NCBI GenBank assembly: GCA_963719345.1 | Contig: CAVRCA010000010.1 | Span: 1-59,751, forward strand | DNA length: 59,751 nucleotides | Direction: 5' to 3' | Source: CAVRCA01 sp963719345 | GTDB taxonomy: Bacteria; Pseudomonadota; Alphaproteobacteria; Acetobacterales; Acetobacteraceae | In this document: positions 1 through 9,650 of the stretch, piece by piece | Layout: each line of letters begins with the position of its first letter | How positions within the stretch are numbered: the first letter of the stretch is position 1 | Translations under genes and position numbers: made by a program | The notes under the pieces: generated by a model | Told to the model about the DNA's origin: nothing | The model's database searches: none | What the model saw: the letters and a program-made list of their open reading frames with translations, nothing else

Positions 1-241
1 GCGGAACGAGCGACCGAAATCGCCCTGCAGAACGTGGCCAGCCAGCCGGTAGCGCCGCCAGATCGGCAGGTCGAGACCCATGTCGTGGCGCAGCGCCGCG
101 ACCTTTCGGGCGTGGCCTGGTCGCCGAGGATCGTATAGGCGAGATCGCCCGGCAACAGCGAAGCGATCAGGAAGGTCAGCAGCGACACCGCCAGCAGCAC
201 CGGTACCAGATAAAAGGCCTGCGCGCGACGAACGGCAGCAT
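1..241 (-). CDS. Peptide-type ABC transporter permease (DppB-like), N-terminal part, frameshifted
   Basis: This is the inner-membrane channel subunit of a dipeptide/oligopeptide ABC importer, cut by the window start. Read on the minus strand, the N-terminus has a hydrophobic segment (YLVPVLLAVSLLTFLIASLL), then the GD-containing loop typical of DppB/OppB, then LRHDMGLDLPIWRRY and a GDFGRSF motif. The reading frame must change twice in about 80 codons, near 221 and near 115, for these pieces to join. It starts 7 bases after the stop of the solute-binding protein, so the two form one operon. The family assignment is good; the substrate is unknown. Confidence 0.7.
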
Positions 242-247
242 GGGAAA

Positions 248-1784
248 CTATTCCAGCCAGCTGTCGGAAACGTCGATCACCCCACTATACATCTTCGGCA
301 CGCCTTTCACTTGGCGTCGAGATCGCGTAGTAGGTGTTCTGGAAGGTCCAGAACCAGATCGCCTCCTGGTTGATCAGCCGGCTGATCGCACAATAATCGT
401 CCGTGCGCGCTGCGACTCGCCGGTGGTGCGCGCATGCTCGAGCAGATGGTCGAGCTCGGGATTGGAATAATTGGCGAGCGCGACCGGGCTGCCGGTGTGG
501 AAATTGGCGTACATCTGCGGGTCGGGATCGGCGAGGTCGATGATGCGCCATGGCGTGAGCTGGAACTGGCGCATGAAAGCGCGCGGCAGGATCGTGGCCT
601 GGTCGACCTGCTCGATCTCCATGTTGGCGCCGACCTGCTTCCAGAACTGCTGCAACACCTGGCCGACCGTGCGGCCGCGCGGCGTCGCCGTGACGAGCAT
701 CTTGAACTCGACCGGCTTGCCGTAGTCCTTGAGCAGCGCCTTGGCCTTCTCGGGGTCATGGGCAGCGCGCCGTCGTCCTTGCACTTGACCCAGGAGCCGT
801 CGCCATAGGGATTGGTGGCTGGCTCGCGAGCCCGTTGGTGATCGCCTGCGACATCTTCTTGCGGTCGATCGCCATCACCAGCGCCTGGCGCACGCGGACG
901 TCGTCGAACGGCGCGACCTTGGTGTTGAACGCGTAGACCGGGCGCCGGACCCCGTATAGATGTGGACCGCCAGCTTCGGATCCTTCTTCGCCTTCTGGAT
1001 ATTGTCGGCGTCGTACTCGTCGTCCCAGACGATGTCGGCCTCGCCCGATTGCAGGCTGGCAAAACGCGACTGCGCGTCCGGCAGCGGCTTCAGCACGATC
1101 CGATCGAGATAGGGATGGCCCTTGTTCCAGTAGTCCGGGTTCTTCTCCAGCACCATGCGGTCGCCCGCCGTCCAGGACTTCAGGATGTACGGCCCGGTGC
1201 CGACAGGATTGCGGTTGTAGTCGTCGCCCTTGGCTTCCAGGCGGTCGGCGACTGGATCGCATTGTTCGAGCTCGGGACGCTCAGTACCGCCGGCAGGTTC
1301 ACCGAGGGATCTTTCAGATTGTAGACCAGCGTCAGATTCGTCGGGCGCCTGCACGTCGTTGATGCCGGCAATGTAAAACGCGCAGCGGCATTTGTTGGCC
1401 GGGTCCTTCTGCCGGTCGAAGTTTGCCTTGGCGGCCTGCGCATTGAACGGCGTTCCGTCCTGGAATTTGACGCCGGGCCGGAGCTTGAAGGTCCAGGTCT
1501 TGAAGTCGTCGGAGCTGCCAGGACTGTGCGAGCTTTGGCGCCGGCTCGCCCTTGTCGTCGAGCGTCGTCAGGTATCGAAGATGGCGGCGGCCGCGGTTTC
1601 CGCCGACGTGTCAAACACGCCGACCTTCAGCGGATCGAAACCGGGAATGTCCAGTTCGAGACCGACGGTGATGCTGCCGCCCGACTTTTGCGCGAGCGCG
1701 GGGTCCGCCGAGCAGCGACAGCGCCGCCAGGACGCCAGCCACGTGGAGAGCCCAACGCTTTCCGGAAGTCGCCAAGTTCGTCAC
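248..1784 (-). CDS. Peptide-type ABC transporter solute-binding protein (SBP_bac_5 family), multiply frameshifted
   Basis: Periplasmic binding protein that should deliver its ligand to the permease encoded just downstream. The N-terminus has a basic start (MTNLATSGKRWALHVAG) and a hydrophobic signal-peptide core. Recognisable later pieces include ITVGLELDIPGFDPL, DDEYDADNIQKAKKD, VRVRQALVMAIDRKKM and a C-terminus ending VKGVPKMYSGVIDVSDSWLE. These lie in different frames, with breaks near 1700, 1575, 1255, 950, 820, 765 and 310. The length when joined, about 510 residues, is normal for the family. The GTG at 1784 is the start I prefer, but a GGAGG abuts it, so a start slightly upstream is possible. 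Confidence 0.75.
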
Positions 1785-1880
1785 CCTCCCGCGAGGCGTG
1801 TGCAACGCCCCTTCCGCCGGGCACATTAGAAGGCGGAGGGCAGATAGACTAGCGGACGAAACGACCTGTAGGAGAACCCG

Positions 1881-3026
1881 ATGACCAATATCGGCCCACT
1901 CGAGGAGACCGTGCTGCCCGCGGAAGTCCGATTCCTGGTTCGTCGGCGGCGTCAACGGCCTCACGATGCACGTGCTGGAGGCGGGGTTCGAGACCACGGG
2001 CCGGCCGTGTGTGCTCCTCCTGCAACGGGTTTCCGGCAGCCCCGCCTATTCCTGGCGCAAGATCATGCCGAGCCTGAGGCTGCTGGCTTTTACGTCATCG
2101 CGCCGGATCAGCGCGGCTACGGGCGGACGACCGGCTGGGACGGAAGCGACCAGGGCCACCTCCATTCCTTCCAGATGCTCAACCTGGTCAGGGACGCCCT
2201 CGCGCTCGTCTCCGTGCTGGGGTATCGCTCCGTTGCCGCCGTCGTGGGACACGATTTCGGCTCGCCGGTGGCCGCGTATTGCGCCATCGCGCGGCCGGAC
2301 GTGTTCCGCTCCGTCGCGCTGATGAGCGCGCCATTCGCGGGACCGCCGGCGCCGGGGGGAACGGCCGGCTCGTACCCGTCATCGGAGCCGACGATCCTGG
2401 ATGCCCTTGCTGCGCTCGACCGGCCGCGCAAGCACTATCAATGGGACCACTCCAGCGCGCCCGGCCAATGACGACATGCAGCAGGGCTGCAAGGCGTCCA
2501 CGCCTTCCTGCGCGCCTATTTCCACGCCAAGAGCGCGGGCTGGCCAGGAAACCGACCGTTTCCGCTGCGGTCCTCGACGGCCAGCGAAATGGCGAAGATG
2601 CCCACCTACTACATCATGAACTCGACGAGACGATGGCCGAGACGGTCGTGCCCTACATGCCCTCGCAGAGGAGATCCCGGCGTGCCGATGGCTCCCGGAG
2701 GACGACTCCGCGTTGACAGCGCCGAATACGGGCGGCTCGGCTTCCAGGGCGGGCTGCAATCGTACAGGTGCCGCACCGATCCGCGCTACAGCGCCGACCT
2801 GCAGCTCTTCTCGGGGCGCACGATCGACATTCCGTCCCTGTTCATCGCCGGCGCGTCGGACTGGGGCGTCCACCAGAGCCCCGGCAGCTTCGCGCGGATG
2901 CAGGAGCACGCTTGCACGCGACTGACGGGGTGCCACCTCGTCGAGGGCGCGGGACACTGGGTGCAGCAGGAGCAGCCCGAGCGGGTTGGCGCCCTGCTGC
3001 TGGATTTTCTGCAAGGTCAAGGGTGA
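1881..3026 (+). CDS. Alpha/beta hydrolase, epoxide-hydrolase-like, frameshifted
   Basis: Cytosolic hydrolase of the epoxide hydrolase/haloalkane dehalogenase branch. The nucleophile elbow reads VGHDFGSPVA, so Asp is the nucleophile, as in epoxide hydrolases rather than Ser esterases. VIAPDQRGYGRT and SWRKIMP precede it. The C-terminal catalytic His sits in EGAGHWVQQEQPE, and GASDWG lies just before it. Frame changes are needed near 1925, 2030, 2080, 2465 and 2490-2720. Joined, it is about 380 residues, the usual family length. ATG 1881 follows AGGAG. It leads a run with the CoA-transferase and carboxylase genes, which suggests a catabolic pathway. The substrate is unknown. Confidence 0.75.
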
Positions 3027-3030
3027 CGGC

Positions 3031-4195
3031 ATGAACGGTCCATTGCACGGCTACCGCATCGTCGATCTGACCTCGATGATCTCCGGGCCGCTGGCCACGA
3101 TGCTCCTGGGCGATCAGGGCGCCGACGCGATCAAGGTCGAGCCCCCGCGCGGCGGTGACCACACGCGTGCCGGAACCAATCGGCGGGGCGGCTTCTCGCC
3201 CTTTCTCAACAACAACTGCAAAAAGCGGTCGGTCGCGCTCGACCTCAAGACCGAGTTCGGCGTGCAGGCTCTGCTCAAGTTGGCGGCGACCGCCGACGTG
3301 TTCGTGCACAATTTCCGGCCCGGGGTGGCCGAGCGGATGGGTTGGGAGAGGCTGCGATCCGAGTTGTCGCCCCGCGCGTCGTCGACGTTTCGATCAGCGG
3401 TTTCGGCGAGCATGGGGGACGCGGGCAAACCGGTCTACGATCCGCTTGTCCAGGCGGTCTCCGGCCTTGCCAGCATCCAGGGCGGCTCGGACGAGGCGCG
3501 CCCGCGCTTGGTGCGCACCATCGTTCCCGACAAGCACACGGCGATCGTCGCGGCGCAGGCGATCACCGCCGCGTTGCTGGGCGCGAGCGCACCGGCCAAG
3601 GCGAGCATGTCCGCTTGTCCATGCTCGATGCGATCGTGGGTTTTCGTGGGCGTCCGACATGGGGAGCCAGACGTTCGTCGGCGACGAGTTCCCGCAGGCG
3701 GAGGCGGCGAGCTTCATCGACCTGATCTACGAGACGGCCGACGGCTACATCAGCGCGGCGGTGCAGACCGACCGCGAGTGGGCGGCGCTGACCCACGCAC
3801 TGGACCGGCCGGAGTGGCTGGCCGATCCGCGGTTCGCGACACCCGCGCTGCGGCAGCGGAACATCAACACCCGCCGGCAGATGATCCAGGACGTGTTGAT
3901 CGCGCGGCCATCGGCGGAGTGGCTGGAGCGGCTGACCGCGGCGGGCGCGCCATGCGCGCCGGTGCTGACGCGGAGCGAGGTTTTGCGCCACCCGCAGGTG
4001 CAGGCCAACGGGATCATCGTCGAGACCGAGCACGAGGCGGCCGGCCGGCTGCGACAGGCGCGGGCGGCGGCGCGGTTTTCCGCAACCCCCACCAGCCTCC
4101 GTCGAGGCGCCCCCGGCCTGGGCCAGCACACCGCCGAAGTCCTGACCGAACTCGGCTACGCGCCGGACGAAATCGCCGCGATCCTCACGGCCTGA
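3031..4195 (+). CDS. Class III CoA-transferase (CaiB/BaiF family), frameshifted
   Basis: Transfers CoA between carboxylic acids. The N-terminus has the family hallmark IVDLTSMISGPLATMLLGDQGA followed by IKVEPPRGGD and ALDLKTEFG. The catalytic Asp is expected in VYDPLVQAVSGL. The C-terminal half carries ADPRFATPALRQ and a typical PHxxV-like RHPQVQANG region. Two stretches slip frame, one near 3360-3415 and one near 3620. Joined, the product is about 387 residues, normal for the family. The start lies 4 bases after the hydrolase stop, with an AAGGTCAAGGG-like purine stretch upstream. It probably activates an acid for the carboxylase or beta-oxidation enzymes nearby. Confidence 0.85.
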
Positions 4196-4199
4196 TCGC

Positions 4200-5781
4200 A
4201 TGAGCTGGCAGCACCGATTGGATGACATCGCGCGCGCGCGGGCCGCCGCAGACGCAAGGCGGCGACCAGTCGGTTGCACGTCAACACGACCGGGGCCGGC
4301 TGACCATCCGCGAGCGGATTGACGCTCTGCTCGATGCCGGCAGCTTTCGCGAGATCGGGTCGCTGGCCGGCAGCGCCGAGCGCGACGAGACCGGCGGGCT
4401 CGTTGCGTTCACCCCAGCCAATTTCGTGCTCGGCACGGGCCGCATCGACGGGCGCACCTGCGTCGTGGGCGGCGAGGATTTCACCATCTCCGCGGCTCTC
4501 CTTCTCCCGCCGGACTGCGCAAAAGCGTCTATACGGAGGAACTCGCCGGCCACAACCGCATCCCGCTGGTCCGGATGCACGAGGGCGCCGGCGGCAGCGT
4601 GACGGGCCGGGCCGGCAAGTCGGGGCCACGTACGCTGTCCGCCCCCGCTACGATCCGCCGCGCTTCGCCTCGGTCGGCCGCGCCCTGGCCACGGTGCCGG
4701 TCGCCTCGGCGGCACTCGGGCAGTGGCCGGACTGCCCGCCGTGCGGCTGGTCTCGTCGGACTACTGCGTCATGGCCCGGCACACCGCGCAGATCATGGCC
4801 GGCGGCCCGGCCCTGGTCGAACGCGCGCTCGGCCGCGCGGTGACGAAGGACGAGTTGGGGGGCGCCGCGCTGCATGAGAAGAGCGGCGTGATCGATGACG
4901 TCGTGGAGGACGAGGCCGCCGCTTTCGGCGCGATCCGCCGGTTTCTCGGCTACCTGCCGCAGAACGTCTGGGAGCTGCCGCCGGTCCAGACGCCTTCGGA
5001 TGATCCGGAGCGCCCGGAGGACGCGCTTTCCGATATCGTCCCGGTCAATCGGCGACGGATCTACGACATGCGCCGCATCCTCGCGGCGGTGCTCGACCGC
5101 GACACGGTGTTCGAGATGGGGCGTCGCTACGCGCCCGGGATCATCACCGTGCTGGCGCGGCTGAACGGGGTGCCGGTCGGCGTATTCGCCAACGACTGCC
5201 GTCATGCCGCCGGCACCATGAGGGCGGAGGGCGCGCGCAAGATGCGCCGCTTCGTGGAGTTCTGCGAAACGTTCCACCTGCCCGTCATCACCTTCGTCGA
5301 CGAACCCGGCTTCATGATCGGCCCTGAGCTGAACGCGAAGGCACGCTGCGCGCTGGGCGGCCGCGGTGCTTGCGGCGGCCCTCTGGACCGTGCCGTGGGC
5401 GACCGTGATCGGGCGGAAAAGCATGGGACTGGCCGCGGCGGCGCATTTCGGCCGGGGCGCCTACGTGCTCGCCTGGCCGTCGGCCGAGATGGGTGCGTTG
5501 CCGGTGGAGGGTGGGTCGCCGTTGCGTTCCGGCGCGAAATCGCGGCGGCCGACGACCCGGTTGCGACCCGCGCCGCACTGGAAGAGAAATTCGCCGCCGG
5601 CGAGACGCCGTTCGCGCGCGCCGAGGCGCTGTCCATCCATGACATCATCGACCCGCGCGAGACCCGGCCGCGGCCTGGCGGCGCCGGGCTCGAACTGGCC
5701 TGCTCATTGCTGGGCGGACTGCTGGGTCTCGACCAGTTTTTCATATCGGCCGTAAGCTGCCGATCGCCCGTCAACCGGTGA
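4200..5781 (+). CDS. Acyl-CoA carboxylase carboxyltransferase (beta) subunit, frameshifted
   Basis: Carboxyltransferase half of a biotin-dependent acyl-CoA carboxylase of the propionyl-/methylcrotonyl-CoA type. RLTIRERIDALLDAGSF begins the first crotonase-like domain, followed by VVGGEDFTIS, MHEGAGGSV and LVSSDYCVMARHTAQIMAGG. In the second domain are GIITVLARLNGVPVGVFAND, ITFVDEPGFMIGPE and GLAAAAHFG. Frame changes occur near 4260, 4500, 4625, 4720, 5345 and after 5500, so the exact C-terminus is uncertain. The length fits the usual 510-530 residues. The start is 5 bases after the CoA-transferase stop. No biotin-carboxylase subunit is visible in the window. Confidence 0.8.
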
Positions 5782-6187
5782 AGAAGTCGTCTCTGCTGGA
5801 ATCCGTGTCCGGATTTGAGATATTGTTAAGCTATGCGGTTCATCATTTTGAGTATGTTGTCCACAAACTCGCTCGCGGCCTTCTCCGCAAACCTCACGGC
5901 GCCGGGTTCGCTGGACGCGACGCCGGTGTCACGGGTGCGGGCGACGGGCGTGCAGGCCCAACCGCAGGCGTCGCCCCTACAAAAGCCCCCATCGACCGAT
6001 ACCCTGTCGATGCCGACGCCGGGTCGCCCGATGCCGCGCGGCTCGCTCCTCGATCTGTCGGTCTGAGCGAGGACGCACCTCGTCCGGGGATGACTTGCGT
6101 TTCATCTCGCGAAATTATTTGCCACGTCTGGAGCGGTTGACGCCGAGGGCTTGAACCTCGCCCGTGTACGCTTCAGTTTTTCCGGTC
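5782..6187 (+). other. Mostly non-coding interval between the carboxylase and the Nudix gene
   Basis: About 400 bases follow the carboxylase operon. I see no convincing ribosome-binding site or terminator. The only plausible coding content is a 77-codon reading frame listed separately. A longer frame through the same stretch (5778-6140) has composition typical of a shadow frame, and I leave it out. Confidence 0.4.
5833..6066 (+). CDS. Hypothetical small protein, possibly exported
   Basis: A 77-residue product starting MRFIILSMLSTNSLAAFSAN, which looks like a short hydrophobic signal-type leader. The rest is rich in Pro, Ser and Ala and ends PRGSLLDLSV. No domain is recognised. The residue composition is more protein-like than in the two alternative frames, which is the main reason to list it. 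There is no clear Shine-Dalgarno upstream of ATG 5833. It stands alone between the carboxylase operon and the Nudix gene. It could equally be a chance frame. Confidence 0.35.
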   Translation: MRFIILSMLSTNSLAAFSANLTAPGSLDATPVSRVRATGVQAQPQASPLQKPPSTDTLSMPTPGRPMPRGSLLDLSV

Positions 6188-6745
6188 ATGGCCGATTTCA
6201 TCCGTCGAGTCCCTGAAGGTGACAACCGCGAGCGATCGGTATGCGCCGAGTGCGGCCACATCGCCTACGAGAACCCGAAGGTCGTGGTGGGCTCCGTCGT
6301 GGTGTCCGACGGCAAGGTGCTGATGTGCCGCCGCGCCATCGATCCGCGGCGCGGCTTCTGGACGCTGCCGGCGGGCTATCTCGAACTGGGCGAGACCGTC
6401 GAGGAGGGTGCGCAGCGCGAGGCCCTGGAGGAGGCAAGCGCTCGGATCGAGCTTGACGGCGTGCTCGGCCTGTTCAGCATCAGCCGCATCGGGCAAGTGC
6501 AGGTGATCTTCCGTGCCCGTTTCGAAGGGCCGCCCTCATATGCCGCCGGTGAGGAAAGCCTCGACGTCCGCCTGTTCCGGCCGGACGAGATCCCTTGGGC
6601 GGACATCGCCTTCCCCTCCGTGCATTGGGCGCTCCACGCCTGGGCGCGCGTGGGTCAGGGCCCGCTCGGCGCACCGGCGCGCAACCCAGAGGAGGATTTG
6701 CGGGGCGCCGAGGGTTTGCCGCCGGGTCTTGAGGGCGGCCTATGA
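6188..6745 (+). CDS. Nudix hydrolase
   Basis: Metal-dependent pyrophosphohydrolase of 185 residues acting on nucleoside-diphosphate-linked substrates, in the cytosol. The Nudix box runs from Gly63: G-x5-E69-x7-R77-E78-x2-E81-E82, with Ala-Ser where Gly is usual after the last Glu pair. It is preceded by a half zinc-ribbon CAECG (Cys19, Cys22) and the YENPKVVVG stretch common in this subgroup. I start at ATG 6188 (MADFIRRVPEGD), where similarity to the family begins, instead of the frame-compatible ATG 24 bases upstream. Its stop overlaps the next start by ATGA, so the two are translationally coupled. The substrate cannot be read from sequence. Confidence 0.9.
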   Translation: MADFIRRVPEGDNRERSVCAECGHIAYENPKVVVGSVVVSDGKVLMCRRAIDPRRGFWTLPAGYLELGETVEEGAQREALEEASARIELDGVLGLFSISRIGQVQVIFRARFEGPPSYAAGEESLDVRLFRPDEIPWADIAFPSVHWALHAWARVGQGPLGAPARNPEEDLRGAEGLPPGLEGGL

Positions 6746-7080
6746 TGGTCCGGGTGCCCGGCCGGGGAAGGATCTGGGCGGCGGCAATCGTCTGGACGCT
6801 GCTCGCCGCCGCCAAATCGCCCAACCCAACCGAGGATTTCCCGGTGCCGCCGATACCGCCGGATCACCCGCCGTCAGATCAGGCGGCCCCGGTCCCGGAC
6901 AGCGACTTCGCCGCTCCAAGCCGACCGACGCGACAGGGGACGCAGATCCGTCCGCATTTCTTCAATCAGCCGATCTACAACAACGGCCAAGGCTATGTGC
7001 GCGGCTCGACGATCGAAGGGCAGCAGGACCAACGGTCGAAACCGATCCCGGGCATCAACCTCAACGTGCCTTTGCAGTAA
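6742..7080 (+). CDS. Hypothetical exported proline-rich protein
   Basis: A 112-residue product with a signal-peptide-like start (GRIWAAAIVWTLLAAA), then a low-complexity Pro/Asp stretch (FPVPPIPPDHPPSD). The C-terminal half is more ordered-looking, containing IRPHFFNQPIYNNGQGYVRG and ending INLNVPLQ. It probably resides in the periplasm or outer envelope. The ATG overlaps the Nudix stop (ATGA), which supports genuine translation. I do not recognise a family. Confidence 0.65.
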   Translation: MMVRVPGRGRIWAAAIVWTLLAAAKSPNPTEDFPVPPIPPDHPPSDQAAPVPDSDFAAPSRPTRQGTQIRPHFFNQPIYNNGQGYVRGSTIEGQQDQRSKPIPGINLNVPLQ

Positions 7081-7179
7081 GCCGCCCAGGTCGCTCGCCA
7101 CCGAGCTGCCGACGATCCCGTTGAGGAACCGTCAACACCTCGGCGGACCAGCGACGCGACCCGACAATCCCTGATCGCG

Positions 7180-7539
7180 TTACCGGCCGGTGCCAGCGCC
7201 GGCGCTTCCCGCCGAGCCGGCCGCGCCCGCCCCGGTCGTCCCGCCCGCGGTGCCGCCAGCGCCACCCGTGTTGCCGAGCCCAGTGCCCGCGGCGCCGGAG
7301 CTTCCGCGAGAACCGGAGTTCACCATCCCGGTGGACGTCGTCGACCCGGTGCCCATGTTGCCGGCCGATCCCGTCGTGCCCGCGCCCATGCTGCCCGTTG
7401 ACCCGGCGGTGCCGCCGCCCATCCCGCCGCTGGCGCCGCCGCCGCTCGTTCCCGTCCCACCGCCGCCGCCCTGCGCGAGGGCCGGAGCCGCCAGCGCGAC
7501 CGCGAACACGGACGCCAGGATCAATGTCTTGCTTTTCAT
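7180..7539 (-). CDS. Exported glycine/serine/threonine-rich low-complexity protein
   Basis: A 119-residue product. The first 23 residues form a clear Sec signal peptide (MKSKTLILASVFAVALAAPA, cleavage after ALA-Q). All of the mature protein is Gly/Ser/Thr/Ala repeats with Met-Gly-x and GSTGS-like units, so it is probably disordered or surface-associated. AAGGA lies 7 bases before ATG 7539 and fixes the start; a longer frame upstream lacks such a site. The region is strongly purine/pyrimidine skewed because of the repeats. No enzymatic function can be proposed. Confidence 0.7.
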   Translation of the reverse strand: MKSKTLILASVFAVALAAPALAQGGGGGTGTSGGGASGGMGGGTAGSTGSMGAGTTGSAGNMGTGSTTSTGMVNSGSRGSSGAAGTGLGNTGGAGGTAGGTTGAGAAGSAGSAGAGTGR

Positions 7540-7609
7540 GCGAGTTCCTTCGCGTTGCGTCATCCCCGAGCGCCAAACGGCCAGGTGGCCGGCGGGTTCT
7601 GGATGTCGG

Positions 7610-8566
7610 CTACTCCGCGGCGTCACTCACCCGTGTTGAGGGTATTTGCGTGACCGCCTGCCCACTCTCCTGCCCGAGAGCAAGGATTTCCTCGCGTCCC
7701 CGATCGGCGAGGAAATCCCCGTCGAAGCGATGGCGGCCAATGAAGTGCAGGCATTTCGCTTCCCGCCGCGGTCCGCCCGGGTAGAAGCTGGCATAGGCGG
7801 GATACGGCAGCACGACGGCTCCCGGCGAGTTCGCGATGGCGAAGTTCGAGCCGCATTGCTCGGTGCCCCACTCGGTCCAGCGAATGCCGACCAGCGCCTC
7901 CATCTTGGCGTGGAAATCCTCGATTTCGGCCGCCGAAACCCCACCCTTGGCAAAGCCCGAGAACCCGGAGGAGCCGCGGACGTAGCGCGAGCGGTCACGG
8001 TCGGGGTATCGCTCGAACGCCCGTTCGGCGACGATGCCCACATAGTTCTCCTCCTGGGGCACCTTATGCGCCGCCAGGGCGGCCTCGCGCATCGACACGA
8101 TGCCGGCGCCGTCGGCCATGGTGAACGGCACGTTGCGGCTGGCGCAGTCCAGCGCTTCCGCAAGGTCAGGACCGAAGGCGAGGACATCGGCATCAAGCTG
8201 GATCACGAATCCGTCCCGCGCCTGGCGGAGGCAATAGACGAGCCGCTCCCATGTGCCGCCCCGCTGGCAAGCTCCGGGTTCGATCCGCTCGAGTTCCTCG
8301 AACTCGATGCCCTCGACATGCTGCCGCAGCAGTGCGCGCTGAGCCTGCGGCAATTCTGCCCCGACGATGGCCACGATCCGGCCGCCTCCCATGCGGCGAT
8401 AGAACGCCTTGATGCTGAGCAGGTACATCGGCACGTCCGACGCCGAAATCATGCTCACGATGGTCCAGGGTGCGTCGATGACCCGGATCGGCGGAGTGGT
8501 CAGGACGCCCCTGATCTGCTGGTCGAAGCGCCGGGTGCGAAGATTGCGTCGCAGGCGATAGAACAT
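7610..8566 (-). CDS. Glycosyltransferase-like protein, tandem copy 2
   Basis: A 318-residue protein with a metal-binding DxD-type motif (VIQLDADVLAFG) after a GGTWERLV segment, as expected for a GT-A-fold nucleotide-sugar transferase. Further conserved blocks shared with the neighbouring copy are RYVRGSSGFSGFAKGG, WTEWGTEQCGSNFAIANSPG, VVLPYPAYASFYP and CLHFIGRHRFDGDF. ATG 8566 is chosen because CCGGAGAA precedes it and the copies align from this residue. It lies 75 bases downstream of its paralogue, on the same strand. Glycosyl transfer is inferred from the DxD motif and the layout; no acceptor is suggested. Confidence 0.7.
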   Translation of the reverse strand: MFYRLRRNLRTRRFDQQIRGVLTTPPIRVIDAPWTIVSMISASDVPMYLLSIKAFYRRMGGGRIVAIVGAELPQAQRALLRQHVEGIEFEELERIEPGACQRGGTWERLVYCLRQARDGFVIQLDADVLAFGPDLAEALDCASRNVPFTMADGAGIVSMREAALAAHKVPQEENYVGIVAERAFERYPDRDRSRYVRGSSGFSGFAKGGVSAAEIEDFHAKMEALVGIRWTEWGTEQCGSNFAIANSPGAVVLPYPAYASFYPGGPRREAKCLHFIGRHRFDGDFLADRGREEILALGQESGQAVTQIPSTRVSDAAE

Positions 8567-8641
8567 GATTTCTCCGGAGGAGCGCCCGGATCGCTTGCCA
8601 CGCCGCCCCCTCCTCGGTCCAGCGGCAACTTGTGGTCGCAA

Positions 8642-9559
8642 TCAACCGAATTGCAGACCGCTGCCGGCACGCTCCAGTTGTCGGATCACGTCGCGGCCGC
8701 GCTGGGCAAAGATGCCGCCGTCGAACCGGTAGGTGCCGATGAAATGCAGGAGCTTGGCGTCTTGGGCCGCGACCCCGGGCGCGAAGCTGGCGTAGGCGGG
8801 GTGGGGTAGCACGACACCGCCGGGCGAGTTGGCGATTGCGAAGTTGGAACCGACCTGCTCGGTGCCCCAGTCGCGCCATCGCGACCCAAGCAAGGTCTGC
8901 ATGTTGGCATGGAACTGCTCGATACCGGCGCGGCTGAAGCCGCCCCGGGCAAACCCGGCGAACCCGGAGGAGCCGCGGACGTAGCGCAACCCGTCGCAGC
9001 CGGGATAGCGGTCGAACAATCGTTCGGCGACATCGCCGATGTAGTCACCGTCGGTGGACTGCGCCTGCGCCGCCGCTTCCCGCATCGACAGCAGCGGAGA
9101 GCCGTCGCCGAGGGTGAATGCGATGTTAGCCTGCACGCACTCCAGCACTTCGCGCAGGTCGCCGCCGAATGCCAGGACGTCGGCATCGACCTGAAGCACG
9201 TATTGCTCCGACGAGCGGTCGAGAATGTGGACCAGCCGCTCCCACGTTCCGCCTCGCTGGCAGGCGCCGCTGTCGAGGTCGGCACCGACCAGAACCTCGA
9301 TGCCGGGAAAATGCCGTTCGAGCAGCGCGCGGGACCGGGCGGGCAGGTCGGCATGCACGATCGCGACCAAGCGGCCGCCGCCCAGGCGCGTGTAGAGCGA
9401 CTTCATGCCCAGCAGGTACATCGGCACGTCGCAGTTCGCGACCATGCTGACGAGTGTCCAAGCGGTCGGGCGGACGCGCAGCGGCGGTGTGTTCAGGACG
9501 TCGCGGATCTCGTGGTTGAAGCGCCGGAGCTTGAGCGTGCGGCGCAGATTATAGAGCAC
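8642..9559 (-). CDS. Glycosyltransferase-like protein, tandem copy 1
   Basis: A 305-residue paralogue of the next gene. It shares the N-terminal LRRTLKLRRFNHEIRDVLNT-type start, the DxD motif (VLQVDADVLAFG), GACQRGGTWERLV, RYVRGSSGFAGFARGG, DWGTEQVGSNFAIANSPGG, and the C-terminal LHFIGTYRFDGG. The GTG at 9559 is preceded by CGGAGAA with 5-base spacing, the same arrangement as in the sister gene. Both genes lack membrane segments and a signal peptide. Duplication followed by divergence is evident. The specific sugar donor and target are unknown. Confidence 0.7.
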   Translation of the reverse strand: MLYNLRRTLKLRRFNHEIRDVLNTPPLRVRPTAWTLVSMVANCDVPMYLLGMKSLYTRLGGGRLVAIVHADLPARSRALLERHFPGIEVLVGADLDSGACQRGGTWERLVHILDRSSEQYVLQVDADVLAFGGDLREVLECVQANIAFTLGDGSPLLSMREAAAQAQSTDGDYIGDVAERLFDRYPGCDGLRYVRGSSGFAGFARGGFSRAGIEQFHANMQTLLGSRWRDWGTEQVGSNFAIANSPGGVVLPHPAYASFAPGVAAQDAKLLHFIGTYRFDGGIFAQRGRDVIRQLERAGSGLQFG

Positions 9560-9650
9560 TGGCTTCTCCGGCCCGGATGGCTGATCCTGCTTGCCCGCGC
9601 GGCCTTGCCAGAAGGTGAATGGCGCGGCGCGGCAGTCGGCAGTCCGCCGC

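Noticed and set aside
1..5781. Treating the left-end genes as true pseudogenes
   Set aside because: Motifs and length are retained after frame correction, and neighbouring essential-type genes show the same single-base breaks, so errors are more likely than decay.
5778..6140. 120-codon frame after the carboxylase
   Set aside because: It has no ribosome site and composition typical of an out-of-frame reading; the overlapping 77-codon frame is the better candidate.
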